Part shown: one piece after another, positions 49,785 to 59,265 of the stretch
How the letters are laid out: each line of letters starts with the position of its first letter
How positions within the stretch are numbered: position 1 is the first letter of the stretch
The notes under the pieces: generated by a model
Seen by the model: the letters and a program-made list of their open reading frames with translations, nothing else
The model's database searches: none
Told to the model about the DNA's origin: nothing
Program-made: the position numbers and the translations under genes
NCBI GenBank assembly: GCA_022447205.1
Contig: JAKVBQ010000005.1
Span: 82,357 to 146,356 of the forward strand
Direction: 5' to 3'
DNA from: Phycisphaerales bacterium
GTDB taxonomy: Bacteria > Planctomycetota > Phycisphaerae > Phycisphaerales > SM1A02
DNA length: 64,000 bases

Positions 49785-50468
49785 TCACCCTCCATCACCA
49801 TCATCGTCGCCATCCTGATCGAGGATCTCGGAGTAATCGGTGCTGATCCCGGCGGACCCGTCCATGAACAGCGCATTGCGCGGGATCCTGGTCCCGGGAT
49901 GTCGATCGATGCTGTCGTGAAGGAGCGGCAGGCGCATGAAGTCCTTCTGGTAGAGATTCGTGACCAACCGGGCCTCGAACCCGATCCGTCGACTCTCGAG
50001 CTGGCGTTCGGTCAGGTCGGGATCAAGCATGCTCGGCAGCATCGCCTGCTGGACCTGCAGCTGCACGTTCGGCATGTAGCGGATGAGGCCGGGCAGGTAG
50101 AAGTAGCTCGTACCCGTCGAGAGGGAATTCGCCTCGTCATTGTCGGCCGGGCAGCACCAGCACTTGTTGTCGCGTTCCATGTAGCCGCGCATGACCCAGG
50201 GAAGCCCCCCGACGGGACCATCCTCGGTGACCGCGGGCAGGAACTCCGTCATGGGCAGGATCCCCGCGTTCTGGTTCTGGTAGGAGGCCATGAGCACGCC
50301 GATCTGGCGAAGGTTGCTCTGGCAGTTCACGTTGAGCGACTCCATGCGGAACGTACGAAGTGCGGGGAAGGTGATCCCCAGCAGGAGCCCGATGATCCCG
50401 ATCGTCACCATGAGTTCGACGATCGTGAACCCCCTGCTTCGAGTGACTTGTGTCCCAGCAGTAGTCAT
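49785..50468 (-). CDS. Prepilin-type protein (DUF1559-like)
   Basis: A 227-residue pseudopilin-like protein. The N-terminal prepilin motif is R-G-F-T-I-V-E-L-M-V (processing before Phe, Glu at +5), followed by the hydrophobic helix. The C-terminal region has C-W-C-C-P-A-D and M-D-G-S-A-G, as in DUF1559/planctomycete pseudopilins. It likely contributes to a type II-secretion-like or pseudopilus apparatus, with no other components in the window. GGAG lies 7 bases before the start. Confidence 0.82.
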   Translation of the reverse strand: MTTAGTQVTRSRGFTIVELMVTIGIIGLLLGITFPALRTFRMESLNVNCQSNLRQIGVLMASYQNQNAGILPMTEFLPAVTEDGPVGGLPWVMRGYMERDNKCWCCPADNDEANSLSTGTSYFYLPGLIRYMPNVQLQVQQAMLPSMLDPDLTERQLESRRIGFEARLVTNLYQKDFMRLPLLHDSIDRHPGTRIPRNALFMDGSAGISTDYSEILDQDGDDDGDGG

Positions 50469-50593
50469 CCAATGGCTCCATGCGCCGGGGCGGTCTCATC
50501 CCGGACGGCTCGTATCCATGAATATAGCGAAGAGCGGGAGGAAACCCAGCGCCTCATTCACGTGTTTGAGCCTGAGAGACCCGTGGCAGGACC

Positions 50594-51517
50594 CTAGTCC
50601 GCGAAGATCGCCTCGATGAAGGCATCCCCGTCGAACGGTTCCACGTCCTCCGGCCGCTCCCCCACCCCGACCAGCTTGACCGGGACATCCAGTTCATCGC
50701 GAATCGCCACCACGATCCCCCCTCGAGCGGTGCCGTCGAGCTTGGCGAGAAACACGCCCGTCACCTCGACGGATTCCTTGAATGCACGAGCCTGCTGGAG
50801 GGCGTTCTGCCCACTGGTCGCATCCAGGACGAGGAGCACCTCATGGGGCGCACCGGGAATCTTCCGGGCGATCACGTCACGGATCTTCACCAGCTGACGC
50901 ATCAGGTCACCCTGATTGTGAAGTCGCCCTGCGGTATCCACCAGCAGGACATCCACTCCGCGGGCCACCGCGGCTTCGGCGGCATCGAATGCGACGGCGG
51001 CCGGATCCGCTCCCTGGTCACCCTTGACGACATCGACTCCGAGACGTTCCGACCAGATCGCCAGTTGAGCGACGGCACCCGCCCGAAAGGTGTCCGCTGC
51101 AGCCAGGAGCACCGAACGGCCCTCTTCTCGAAGAGCCCGTGCGATCTTCGCGACACTCGTGGTCTTGCCGACGCCGTTGACACCAACCACGAGGATGACC
51201 GTCGGAGTGGTCTCGGCGACGGCGATGCCGGGTTGCTGCTCGGCCCAGCGCGACTTGAGGGCCTGCTTGAGATGTTCGAGGGCATCCTCACCGGAGGACA
51301 GCTTTCCGGCCTTCCAGTCGGCCTGGAGGGATTCCGTGATCTCGTTGGTGGCCTTGATGCCGACATCCGCCGCGATCAGGCGGAGTTCGATCTCATCGAT
51401 GAGATCCTGGTCGATCGAACGACCGGTCAGGAGGGAACGCAGACCGCTGCCGAAGGAACCTGCGGTTCGGGCCAGGCCCTGACGAATTCGTGAGATGGTT
51501 GACTTGAAGAGACCCAT
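50594..51517 (-). CDS. ftsY: Signal recognition particle receptor FtsY
   Basis: A 307-residue SRP GTPase that targets cotranslational membrane insertion. The NG domain is complete: G-V-N-G-V-G-K-T-T-S (~104), D-T-A-G-R (~190), L-D-G-T-A (~255). The acidic A domain is nearly absent, which is common outside proteobacteria. GAGGTG lies 7 bases before the start. It follows nusB by 11 bases. Confidence 0.95.
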   Translation of the reverse strand: MGLFKSTISRIRQGLARTAGSFGSGLRSLLTGRSIDQDLIDEIELRLIAADVGIKATNEITESLQADWKAGKLSSGEDALEHLKQALKSRWAEQQPGIAVAETTPTVILVVGVNGVGKTTSVAKIARALREEGRSVLLAAADTFRAGAVAQLAIWSERLGVDVVKGDQGADPAAVAFDAAEAAVARGVDVLLVDTAGRLHNQGDLMRQLVKIRDVIARKIPGAPHEVLLVLDATSGQNALQQARAFKESVEVTGVFLAKLDGTARGGIVVAIRDELDVPVKLVGVGERPEDVEPFDGDAFIEAIFAD

Positions 51518-51528
51518 CTGGAGACACC

Positions 51529-51963
51529 TCAGCCCTCGGCGCCGGAAACACGACCTGATTCCGGAAACGTCTTCCATGCCTTGTCGAGCACCGCATTGAC
51601 GAATCCGAAGCTCTTCTCGCCTCCGAACTCCTTGGCGAGTTCGACGGCCGCATTGATGGCGACCTTGCCGGGTGTGCCGGCGTGAAGGATCTCGTAGACG
51701 GCGATGCGAAGGATGTTGCGATCGATCATCGGCTGACGATGGGTCGGCCACTCCGGTGTCAGTGGTTTCACCAGCTCGTCCGCCTCAAGACGATGTTCCC
51801 ATGCCCCGCGTGCCAGCTCGAAGCCCTCCGCCTGAGCGGCGTCAGAGGTTCGGGATCCCTCGAGGGACTCCCGAACAAGGTCGGCGTCACCCTCGTTCCC
51901 CGCATCGAACTGATAGAGCGCCTGGAGCGCACATCGGCGGGCATCACGGGAGAAACTGGTCAA
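51529..51963 (-). CDS. nusB: Transcription antitermination factor NusB
   Basis: A 144-residue NusB, all-helical, with the C-terminal landmarks D-R-N-I-L-R-I-A-V-Y-E and K-V-A-I-N-A-A-V-E-L-A-K. With S10 it binds the boxA RNA in rRNA operons. It overlaps ribH by four bases (ATGA), so the two are translationally coupled. Confidence 0.92.
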   Translation of the reverse strand: MTSFSRDARRCALQALYQFDAGNEGDADLVRESLEGSRTSDAAQAEGFELARGAWEHRLEADELVKPLTPEWPTHRQPMIDRNILRIAVYEILHAGTPGKVAINAAVELAKEFGGEKSFGFVNAVLDKAWKTFPESGRVSGAEG

Positions 51964-52574
51964 GCGTCTTCCTCCTCGTACTCGTACTCGCCTTCCGCGT
52001 CCTCCTCGTGCTCCTCCTCATCGGGATCCTCATCGACGTACTCGTACTCGATGACCTCCTCGTACTCCTCGTCGGAGTCGTCCTCTTCGGACGGCAGATC
52101 AGGGAGATCCTCCTCGATGACCTCGAGTGCGCGAGCGGTCGCGATGACCGCATTCATGGCCTCTTCGCCCTTGTTCCCCTTGATGCCCCCTGAACGATCC
52201 ATCGCCTGCTCGGTGGAAAGACAGGTGAGCACCCCGAACCCGATGCCCATCTCGTGATCGAACGCGATGTGCGCGAGCATCTTCGAGATGGAACGGGCGA
52301 GGTGCTCGTCATGGGTCGTCTCCCCGCGAATGATGCAACCGAGTGCGACGACTCCATCGAGATCCTTGCGAGCAAGGGCGTCGACCAGGGGAATGATCTC
52401 GAAGGCACCCGGTGCCGTCACCTCGTAGATGTCGTCCGGATCGCCCCCCGCATCGGTGAAGGCGCTGATCGCACCCTCCCTCAGCTTCGAGGTGATCTCC
52501 TCGTGATAACAACTCGTCACGATGCCGATCTTCAGACCCTGAGCGTCCAGGTGGATGTTGGGTGCGTCACGCAT
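51960..52574 (-). CDS. ribH: Lumazine synthase with acidic C-terminal tail
   Basis: RibH makes 6,7-dimethyl-8-ribityllumazine in riboflavin biosynthesis. Conserved features are G-A-F-E-I-P-L, the G-C-I-I-R-G-E-T-T-H-D (catalytic His), and the G-N-K-G-E-E-A near residue 130. The enzyme core ends near residue 153. About 50 residues more follow, over half Asp or Glu with several Tyr, unlike normal RibH (about 155 residues). GAGAGG lies 8 bases before the start. It is the first gene of ribH-nusB-ftsY. Confidence 0.9.
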   Translation of the reverse strand: MRDAPNIHLDAQGLKIGIVTSCYHEEITSKLREGAISAFTDAGGDPDDIYEVTAPGAFEIIPLVDALARKDLDGVVALGCIIRGETTHDEHLARSISKMLAHIAFDHEMGIGFGVLTCLSTEQAMDRSGGIKGNKGEEAMNAVIATARALEVIEEDLPDLPSEEDDSDEEYEEVIEYEYVDEDPDEEEHEEDAEGEYEYEEEDA

Positions 52575-52660
52575 GTGTGGTACCTCTCGCTGGGAGGGGT
52601 CATCCTAGCCGCATCGCCATTCTGCGGGGCGCGGTTTCCACGAACCCCTTCCGCTGTGGA

Positions 52661-52666
52661 TACCAT
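52661..52666 (+). promoter_or_regulatory. TACCAT hexamer 6 bases before the UbiA-like gene
   Basis: TACCAT ends six bases before the ATG at 52673, which has no Shine-Dalgarno. Consistent with a leaderless transcript, but weak by itself. Confidence 0.25.
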
Positions 52667-52672
52667 TTCGCC

Positions 52673-53650
52673 ATGCGTCGCTCGATTCCGGTACGACTCC
52701 TGGGGACCGCCCAGCTCACCCGCCTCACGATGGCGGTCGGAGCCATCGGAGACGTCTGGTTCACGGTGCTCTTCACCCGGGAGCAGGAGCAGTACTCGTA
52801 CCTCCCGGTCTATGAACTGCCACTCTGGGTCGCCCTGAGCTGCAGCGCCCTCGTGGCGATCGGGATCTTCACGTTCGGAGCCTCGCTCAACGACCTCCTC
52901 GATGCGAGGTACGACAGTGCCTTCCGCCCGGAGCGACCGATCCCATCAGGCCGGGTCAGACCGGCAACGGTCGGAATCGTGATCGCAGGCGCACTGATCC
53001 TGGCACTTCTGGGCGCAATCCCCTTCGGTACGGGTGCTCTGATCCTGACCCTGCTCGTCGCGGCCGGGGTCCTCTTCTACAACGCGACAGGCAAACATGT
53101 ACCGGGCCTCGGGGTGATCGTGATCGGGGTGATGACCGCCCTGCACATGTTGATACCGAACTACGAACTCACGTTCACGCTCCCCGTCTGGCTGACGATG
53201 AGCCATGCGGTGACGATCACCCTTGCAACGTACATCCTGTTGAGGAAGCGACCGTACCTGAGCAGGCGATCCTTCTACTTCATCGCGACGGCATACGGGA
53301 TCCTCTCGACGTTCATCCTCGTCGTCGGGTGGCATCAGGGACATGACGCCGGTTGGTGGCCCCTTGAAAGCTCGCCGATGGGCGTGATCTGGCCGGTACT
53401 CACGGTCGCGGCCTTCGCCTGGGTGGCCCGAAGGAAGACATCCGGGATTCCGACACGATCGGCTGCCGAGAAGCTCGTCCGGTACGGGGCGATGTGGCAG
53501 TGCCTCTATGCGGCAGCCTGGCTGCTTGCGGTCGGCCTCTTCAATGGCGCCCTCCTCCTCCTCCTGCTCGCACTCATCGGGTTCTCCCTGATGACGGTCA
53601 TCAAGGAAGTCGGCAGCCTGGCCACGAACCCACCCCAATACCGGATCTGA
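52673..53650 (+). CDS. UbiA-like prenyltransferase family membrane protein
   Basis: A 325-residue protein with about eight TM segments. Residues ~75-83 read N-D-L-L-D-A-R-Y-D, the first Asp-rich motif of UbiA prenyltransferases. The second Asp motif is not clear, so substrate and activity are uncertain. It is 47 bases before the lptD start on the same strand. Confidence 0.6.
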   Translation: MRRSIPVRLLGTAQLTRLTMAVGAIGDVWFTVLFTREQEQYSYLPVYELPLWVALSCSALVAIGIFTFGASLNDLLDARYDSAFRPERPIPSGRVRPATVGIVIAGALILALLGAIPFGTGALILTLLVAAGVLFYNATGKHVPGLGVIVIGVMTALHMLIPNYELTFTLPVWLTMSHAVTITLATYILLRKRPYLSRRSFYFIATAYGILSTFILVVGWHQGHDAGWWPLESSPMGVIWPVLTVAAFAWVARRKTSGIPTRSAAEKLVRYGAMWQCLYAAAWLLAVGLFNGALLLLLLALIGFSLMTVIKEVGSLATNPPQYRI

Positions 53651-53684
53651 CTCCCGGACACGGGCATGGGCGGGCGCCGGGCTG

Positions 53685-53690
53685 GTACGA
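53685..53690 (+). promoter_or_regulatory. TACGAT hexamer 7 bases before the LptD start
   Basis: TACGAT ends seven bases before the GTG start at 53698 and supports that start choice. No -35 is visible. Confidence 0.25.
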
Positions 53691-53697
53691 TCTCATC

Positions 53698-56600
53698 GTG
53701 CAGGGACGCCAGATACAACGCCTGATCCGACGGATGCTCGCAGGGGCAGGTGCGATCGCGGCGCTTGCCGGCCCCATGCTGATGACAAGCCCCCTGCAGG
53801 CACAGGACAAGGAACGAACGGTGACCATCACCGGGGATCGAATCGGGGGCTTCGTCCTTCCCGTCCTCCCGGTCGAAAGCGACATCATCCTGAGCGGGCT
53901 GCAGTCATGGACCTGGAAGGTCGATGACACCCTGCGCATCCAGCTCGAGGGCGATGTGCAGGTCGATGTCGGCGGCTACGCCTTCAGCGCAGGTGAAGCA
54001 CTGATCTGGCTTGATCGAATCCCATCGAGCGAAGGCCTGGTCAATCAGCTGGCGGTGTACTTCCCGACGGTCGAGGAACCGACCCGACGAGCGGGACTCG
54101 GCGTCACCGGTCAGGACGTGCTCATCGTGGGGACCGCCAGGGGCGAGGTCCGACTCTCCACCAGTCTCCGCAACACGACGCCCCCACCACCGACCACGGT
54201 GCTTCGCCGAGGCGAGGAACGGCTGGCGCTGTACCTGCGCGGGCTGGTGGCGAATCCACCCACCCTGAGCACTCGCCCGAAGGCGCTGACCCCGGAGAGG
54301 CCACCACTTCCGACACCGGTTCCGGGTGCATCACCCATCATCCCTGACCCGAAGGCGGAGGCACTGGCCCGACTCCCCAGATCGATGCCGCTCCCTGCCA
54401 CCACGATGGAAGCATTGCCGATCTTCCAGCCCGAAGGCATGGTCTCGTTCACCGCGAACCAGATCGAAATCGACCAGGACAAGGACACGGTGATCGCGGA
54501 TGGCCGATTCATGGTCGACTTCGATCCGATGGGATCGAATGACGACTTCACCCCGCTCCAGCTTTCCGCCGCCGGAGGCGTGATCTTCCTCGAGGAAGGA
54601 ACCGTCGCCTCCATGCAGGGCGGTGAGCGACAGGTCTCCGTGGAGGATGTCGTCGGGATCTACCTCGAGGACGATGTGACGGCCACCGACGGTCGGTACA
54701 CCGTCAGGAGCAAGGCGATCTACTACAACGTCAGGACCAACCAGGCGCTGATGGTCGACGCACTCCTCAGGACATACGCGCGGGCAGCCGGGGGCAAGCC
54801 GATCTACGCACGGGCAGCCGAGATGCGACAGCTGTCCTCCGACCAGTGGCAGGCAAGACAGGCGATCGTCTCGACCAGCAGCTTCTTCGTCCCCCAGCTG
54901 GCGATCGGACTCGAGCGAGTCACGATCACCAGGAGACCCGGCAGCACCGACGACCCCGATGCCGCCATGACCTGGGTGGAGGGTGAGGACCTGACGGTTC
55001 GAGCCGGCGGAGTCCCGTTCTTCTACTGGCCGGAGTTCTCCGCACGAGCCGATGCGATCCCGTTCAGATCCCTGAAGCTCGGATATGACGAGGACTACGG
55101 TGCGGAGATCGGGACGGAGTGGGACCTCTTCAGTCTCCTCGGGATGGATCCGGTGGGAGACACCGACGGCGAACTGGTGGCGGATGTCTTCACGGAACGT
55201 GGAGCCGGAGCGGGAATCGAGATCCGCTCCTCGAGCAGGGACTACGACCTGGACCTCAAGGCCTACGGACTCTACGACGCGGGCGGCGAGGATCTCACCA
55301 GTGCGGGCGTGACCAAGCAGATCGACGCGGGCGGTCGGGGCGAGATCCAGAGCGCGCTGGCCATGCAGCTTTCAAGCGACCTCGAGTTTCGCGCCAACCT
55401 CGCATGGCTGAGCGACCCCACGTTCGCCAGCGCCTGGGAGCGAAAGGACTTCGACACGCGCAGCGAGTACATGACGGGAGCGCTCCTGGACCATCGGGAC
55501 GCCAACAGCCAGCTCACCCTCGAGGCCAACTACTCGCTGATCCCCTTCATCGCCAACAATTACCTGATGGCAAGTCGTCCCTACTACGTCGACAAGATGC
55601 CCGAACTCGCCTATCGCAGATATGCCGACAGCATGTTCGAAGACTCGATCACCTGGACCAGTGAGTACTCGGCCGCCTACATGAGGCAGTCGGTGACGAA
55701 CGGAACGCCCGACAGCCTGGGTGTCCCGAATGCCGCATTCGCGACCACCAACCCGAACCAGGACATCTCGCAGCTCTACTACGGCCAGGCCGGATACACC
55801 AGCGATTTCGTGACCCGCTTCGACACGCGGCAGGAGATGAGCCTGCCGCTCGACTACGGCCCGACGAACATCGTCCCGTACATGTCGGGCCGATTCACGA
55901 GCTACTTCTCCGACAAGTTCAACCGATACAACCCGGACGCGGAGCGCAACAGGTTCTTCGGATCGATCGGCCTGAAGGCCAACACGACGTTCATGCAGGT
56001 CCACAACGACGTCCGAAGCGAACTGCTCGACATCGATCGACTGCGACACGTCATCCGGCCCTACGTCCACACCTGGTTCGGCGCAGACACCCTCAATGAA
56101 GGCGGACTGCCCATCTACGACCAGGAGGTCGAGGCCATCAGTGCGGGAACCGCGGTCCGCATGGGACTTCGCCAGACGCTGCAGACCAAGCGTGGTGGGC
56201 CGGGACGCAACAGTTCGGTCGACTGGATCGACCTCGACGTCGGCGCGATGCTCAACGACTCCACCGACGTGTACACCCTTGCCGATGCAAGGACACCATG
56301 GAACTACGCCCAGAGCCCGACTCCGACCTGGGTGGACTGGCGACCGGAACTCTCCCAGTGGGGCAGCCACCTCTACGGCAACCTCGAATGGGCGCTCAGT
56401 GACACCTTCACCATCGGGGGATCGGCGATCTACCTGGTCAAGCCGACGACGGGCCTCTTCCTCGAAGAGGATGGAACACTGAACGTCGAGGAATACGACG
56501 ACCTGATGCACGGCTCGTTCGGATTCCAGGTCCAGCACACCCCGGTGATGAGCACCTACCTCGAGTACAGGTACATCAAGCCCGGGCAGACCGAGCTTCT

Positions 56601-56814
56601 GGAAGGTGGACTCGCCTACGAGGTCGGGCGACGGTACGTCCTCGGTGTCACCCCCCAGTACGACCTCCGGGCGAACGACATCCGGGCGGTCAACGCCATC
56701 CTGACCAGGACGTTCACCGACTTCGACCTCCAGTTCGAGGGCGGGTACGACGTCATCCGTGACTCCCCGACCTTCAGCCTCCGCTTCGCGCTCCCATCAC
56801 AGGGCGCACAGTGA
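53698..56814 (+). CDS. lptD: LptD-like LPS assembly outer-membrane protein
   Basis: A 1038-residue protein. Residues 1-35 are a signal peptide. An OstA/LptA-like beta-jellyroll region lies at about 240-400 (F-T-A-N-Q-I-E-I-D-Q-D-K-D-T-V-I-A-D-G). The LptD-type barrel spans about 420-1038, with alternating aromatic strands. The paired cysteines that lock E. coli LptD are absent. In LPS-bearing bacteria LptD inserts LPS in the outer leaflet. Start is a GTG; no Shine-Dalgarno. The gene converges with ruvB across a 45-base gap. Confidence 0.8.
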   Translation: MQGRQIQRLIRRMLAGAGAIAALAGPMLMTSPLQAQDKERTVTITGDRIGGFVLPVLPVESDIILSGLQSWTWKVDDTLRIQLEGDVQVDVGGYAFSAGEALIWLDRIPSSEGLVNQLAVYFPTVEEPTRRAGLGVTGQDVLIVGTARGEVRLSTSLRNTTPPPPTTVLRRGEERLALYLRGLVANPPTLSTRPKALTPERPPLPTPVPGASPIIPDPKAEALARLPRSMPLPATTMEALPIFQPEGMVSFTANQIEIDQDKDTVIADGRFMVDFDPMGSNDDFTPLQLSAAGGVIFLEEGTVASMQGGERQVSVEDVVGIYLEDDVTATDGRYTVRSKAIYYNVRTNQALMVDALLRTYARAAGGKPIYARAAEMRQLSSDQWQARQAIVSTSSFFVPQLAIGLERVTITRRPGSTDDPDAAMTWVEGEDLTVRAGGVPFFYWPEFSARADAIPFRSLKLGYDEDYGAEIGTEWDLFSLLGMDPVGDTDGELVADVFTERGAGAGIEIRSSSRDYDLDLKAYGLYDAGGEDLTSAGVTKQIDAGGRGEIQSALAMQLSSDLEFRANLAWLSDPTFASAWERKDFDTRSEYMTGALLDHRDANSQLTLEANYSLIPFIANNYLMASRPYYVDKMPELAYRRYADSMFEDSITWTSEYSAAYMRQSVTNGTPDSLGVPNAAFATTNPNQDISQLYYGQAGYTSDFVTRFDTRQEMSLPLDYGPTNIVPYMSGRFTSYFSDKFNRYNPDAERNRFFGSIGLKANTTFMQVHNDVRSELLDIDRLRHVIRPYVHTWFGADTLNEGGLPIYDQEVEAISAGTAVRMGLRQTLQTKRGGPGRNSSVDWIDLDVGAMLNDSTDVYTLADARTPWNYAQSPTPTWVDWRPELSQWGSHLYGNLEWALSDTFTIGGSAIYLVKPTTGLFLEEDGTLNVEEYDDLMHGSFGFQVQHTPVMSTYLEYRYIKPGQTELLEGGLAYEVGRRYVLGVTPQYDLRANDIRAVNAILTRTFTDFDLQFEGGYDVIRDSPTFSLRFALPSQGAQ

Positions 56815-56859
56815 CCGCAGGCCCGGCCGGGGCACGCGCTGCAGGCTTCAAATTCTGAT

Positions 56860-57888
56860 TCACTCGAACAGGTCGCCGGAAACCCGCACGCCAAGGTGCT
56901 CTCCTGCCCGAACGGTGAGGCAGCGCCCCTGCCTCGTGCGTGCAAGGAAGCCCTTCTGCAGAAGGTAGGGCTCGACCACATCCTCCAGCGTCGAGGCGTC
57001 ATCGCCCATTGTCGCCGCGATCGCCTCGAGTCCCACCGGACCGCCGCCATAGGTCTCGAAGATCGTCCGCAGGTACTTCCGGTCGAGTTCGTCCAGACCC
57101 TCCCCGTCGACTCCTTCAAGAAGGAGTGCTTCCTTGACGACCACCGGAGTCACCTTCCCATGAGCACGGACCTGGGCGAAGTCACGAACGCGACGAAGCA
57201 GTCGCAATGCAACCCGCGGTGTCCCCCGACTTCGTGATGCGATCGCACCCAGGGCATCAGGTGGAACGTCCTGCATCGCAAGACGGTCGGCCGCACGTGA
57301 GAGGATCTGGAGCAGCTCGCCTTCGTCGTAGTAGTCGAGATGATGGGAGATGCCGAAACGACTTCGAAGTGGCTGGGTGAGCAGGCCGGCACGCGTGGTC
57401 GCCCCGATCAGGGTGAATGGTTTCAGCCCGACGGTGATCACCTTCGCATGCATCCCGCTGTCGACGGTGAAGTCGACCTTGAAGTCCTCCATGGCGGGGT
57501 AGATGTATTCCTCGACCGCGGCGGGCAGGCGATGGATCTCGTCGATGAAGAGGATGTCGCCCTCATCCATCTTGGTGAGGGTCCCGATCAGATCCCCGGC
57601 CTTCGAGAGCGCCGGGCCGCTGGTGGTGTAGAGCCGGGACCCCATTTCAGTCGCGATCACGTGAGCGAGGGTGGTCTTGCCGAGACCGGGAGGTCCATGC
57701 AGCAGCACATGCTCCATCGAGTCCTTCCGCTGGCGGACCGCCTCGAGGGCGATGGAGAGCCGTTCGACCAGTTCGGCCTGCCCGATGTACTCGTCCATCT
57801 GGACGGGTCGGAGTGCCGGCCCGCCGGAGTGACTTTCCGTCCGGTCCTCTTCCTGTCGCTCCGCGGTAACAACTCGATCACGTGGCAT
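56860..57888 (-). CDS. ruvB: Holliday junction helicase RuvB
   Basis: A 342-residue AAA+ branch-migration motor. Walker A is G-P-P-G-L-G-K-T-T (~65), Walker B D-E-I-H-R (~115), sensor-1 A-T-T-R-A-G (~163), plus a C-terminal winged helix. ruvA and ruvC are not adjacent. The start at 57888 lacks a strong Shine-Dalgarno; the frame runs to 57936. A 73-base gap separates it from the downstream lemA2 end. Confidence 0.95.
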   Translation of the reverse strand: MPRDRVVTAERQEEDRTESHSGGPALRPVQMDEYIGQAELVERLSIALEAVRQRKDSMEHVLLHGPPGLGKTTLAHVIATEMGSRLYTTSGPALSKAGDLIGTLTKMDEGDILFIDEIHRLPAAVEEYIYPAMEDFKVDFTVDSGMHAKVITVGLKPFTLIGATTRAGLLTQPLRSRFGISHHLDYYDEGELLQILSRAADRLAMQDVPPDALGAIASRSRGTPRVALRLLRRVRDFAQVRAHGKVTPVVVKEALLLEGVDGEGLDELDRKYLRTIFETYGGGPVGLEAIAATMGDDASTLEDVVEPYLLQKGFLARTRQGRCLTVRAGEHLGVRVSGDLFE

Positions 57889-57961
57889 GACACCATCTTC
57901 GTCACCGTGGCGCGTTCCACAACCGTCTGGGGGCACTGCTCACGGTTTTTCCTGTTGAATT

Positions 57962-58534
57962 TCAGACCTGGGGAGCCTCACGACGAATGCAGGGTTCGAC
58001 CTCGAAGAACGGCTCGTGCTTGAAGGAGCCCATCCGGGCCACCACATTGCTCGGGAAGGTGTCGCACAGGGCGTTCATGGTCCTGACATTGCCGTTGTAG
58101 AAACGTCGTGCGGCGGCCAGCCGATCCTCGGTGTTGACGAGCTCCTCCTGGAGCGCGAGGAACTGGTGATCCGCCTTCAGGTCCGGATAGGACTCGGCAA
58201 GTGCCAGGAGCCCGGAAAGACGAGTGACCAGGTGCTGTTCCGCCCTGACCTGTGACTCGGGGGACTCGGTCGAGTCGAGGGCACGGGTCCGGGCCTCGGT
58301 GACCTCCCGGAAGACGTCCTCTTCATGACTCGCATACCCCCTGGCGGTGGAGACGAGATTCGGGATCAGGTCGCACCGCCGCTTGAGCTCGACGTCGATC
58401 CCGGCCCAGCTCTCCCGGACATGCTGACGCATCGTCACCAGCCGGTTGTAGATAAGGATCACGCAGATCACGAGGACGACAAGGATGGGTACGGCCACGA
58501 CGCAGGGAAGCAGGGCCATGAAGGAAGTGTTCAT
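57962..58534 (-). CDS. LemA family protein, second copy
   Basis: A 190-residue protein with an N-terminal TM (~10-30) followed by the LemA four-helix domain (Y-N-R-L-V, R-R-C-D-L-I-P-N-L-V, Y-P-D-L-K-A-D, R-R-F-Y-N-G). It is the last gene of the lemA-htpX-paralog-paralog-lemA run and overlaps the upstream gene by four bases. LemA proteins are known in bacteria but of unclear biochemistry. Confidence 0.85.
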   Translation of the reverse strand: MNTSFMALLPCVVAVPILVVLVICVILIYNRLVTMRQHVRESWAGIDVELKRRCDLIPNLVSTARGYASHEEDVFREVTEARTRALDSTESPESQVRAEQHLVTRLSGLLALAESYPDLKADHQFLALQEELVNTEDRLAAARRFYNGNVRTMNALCDTFPSNVVARMGSFKHEPFFEVEPCIRREAPQV

Positions 58535-59265
58535 CGATCCGAAGCCTCTCCGAGTGAGCGAAGGAGGTGTTCCGGCCAATGATCGAGGAATTCGCCCAGC
58601 CACACAAGTCTTGACTCCAGGGTGTCGCCACCAGACCAGGACCAGGTCCCACCGATGCACGCGACGTCTTCGTTCAACTCGACCAGGTCCGGAGGGTCGT
58701 TCGCAAGCATGAACTCCATCATCCTCGGATCGAGGAGGTCGTACGCGAACCGTCGATCCGAGGCGGTGACCGCGAACCGTCGGGAGAACTCGTCGGACTC
58801 GAAGTCGATGTCGTCGATCCCGAGAACGGACACCAGACGTTCAAGGAAGAGTTCCCGCCTGATCATGAACCGTGGCAGGCCGTTCCAGGGGAGTCGGACC
58901 GCGATGTAGCTGATGGTCCGGGTCTTCCGATCGTCCCCTGATCCGGTGCGATGGATGTAGTCACCGATGATCACGTCGAGAAGTCTGTGCCCGATCTTCA
59001 ACCTGCCGGTGATGATGTTCCTGCTCCGTCCGTTCGTTCCCAGGCCGAAGAGGGCGAAGGCGGGAAGCTTCTGGTGCAGTTCGAGATCCGGACCGGATCG
59101 ATACACGAGCCGATGCCGACTCGCAAAGGCCTTCAACGTCTCGGTCCGCTGGTCACGATTGCGCATGACGGCGAAGATCACCAGGCCAAGCACGCCAAGG
59201 AACGGGATCACCAGGAGCGCGAAGCATGCCATCGACCCACCCACCGCCGTGACGAATTCGATCAT
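58531..59265 (-). CDS. Membrane-anchored protein, paralog A (DUF3137-like)
   Basis: A 244-residue protein with an N-terminal TM segment (~10-34) and a soluble domain. Near the C-terminus is F-S-R-R-F-A-V-T-A-S-D-R-R-F-A-Y-D-L-L-D-P-R-M, a pattern reminiscent of the DUF3137 family. It is homologous to the next gene upstream (59262-60017) across its full length. It overlaps both neighbours by four bases, so the three are coupled. Function unknown. Confidence 0.7.
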   Translation of the reverse strand: MIEFVTAVGGSMACFALLVIPFLGVLGLVIFAVMRNRDQRTETLKAFASRHRLVYRSGPDLELHQKLPAFALFGLGTNGRSRNIITGRLKIGHRLLDVIIGDYIHRTGSGDDRKTRTISYIAVRLPWNGLPRFMIRRELFLERLVSVLGIDDIDFESDEFSRRFAVTASDRRFAYDLLDPRMMEFMLANDPPDLVELNEDVACIGGTWSWSGGDTLESRLVWLGEFLDHWPEHLLRSLGEASDR

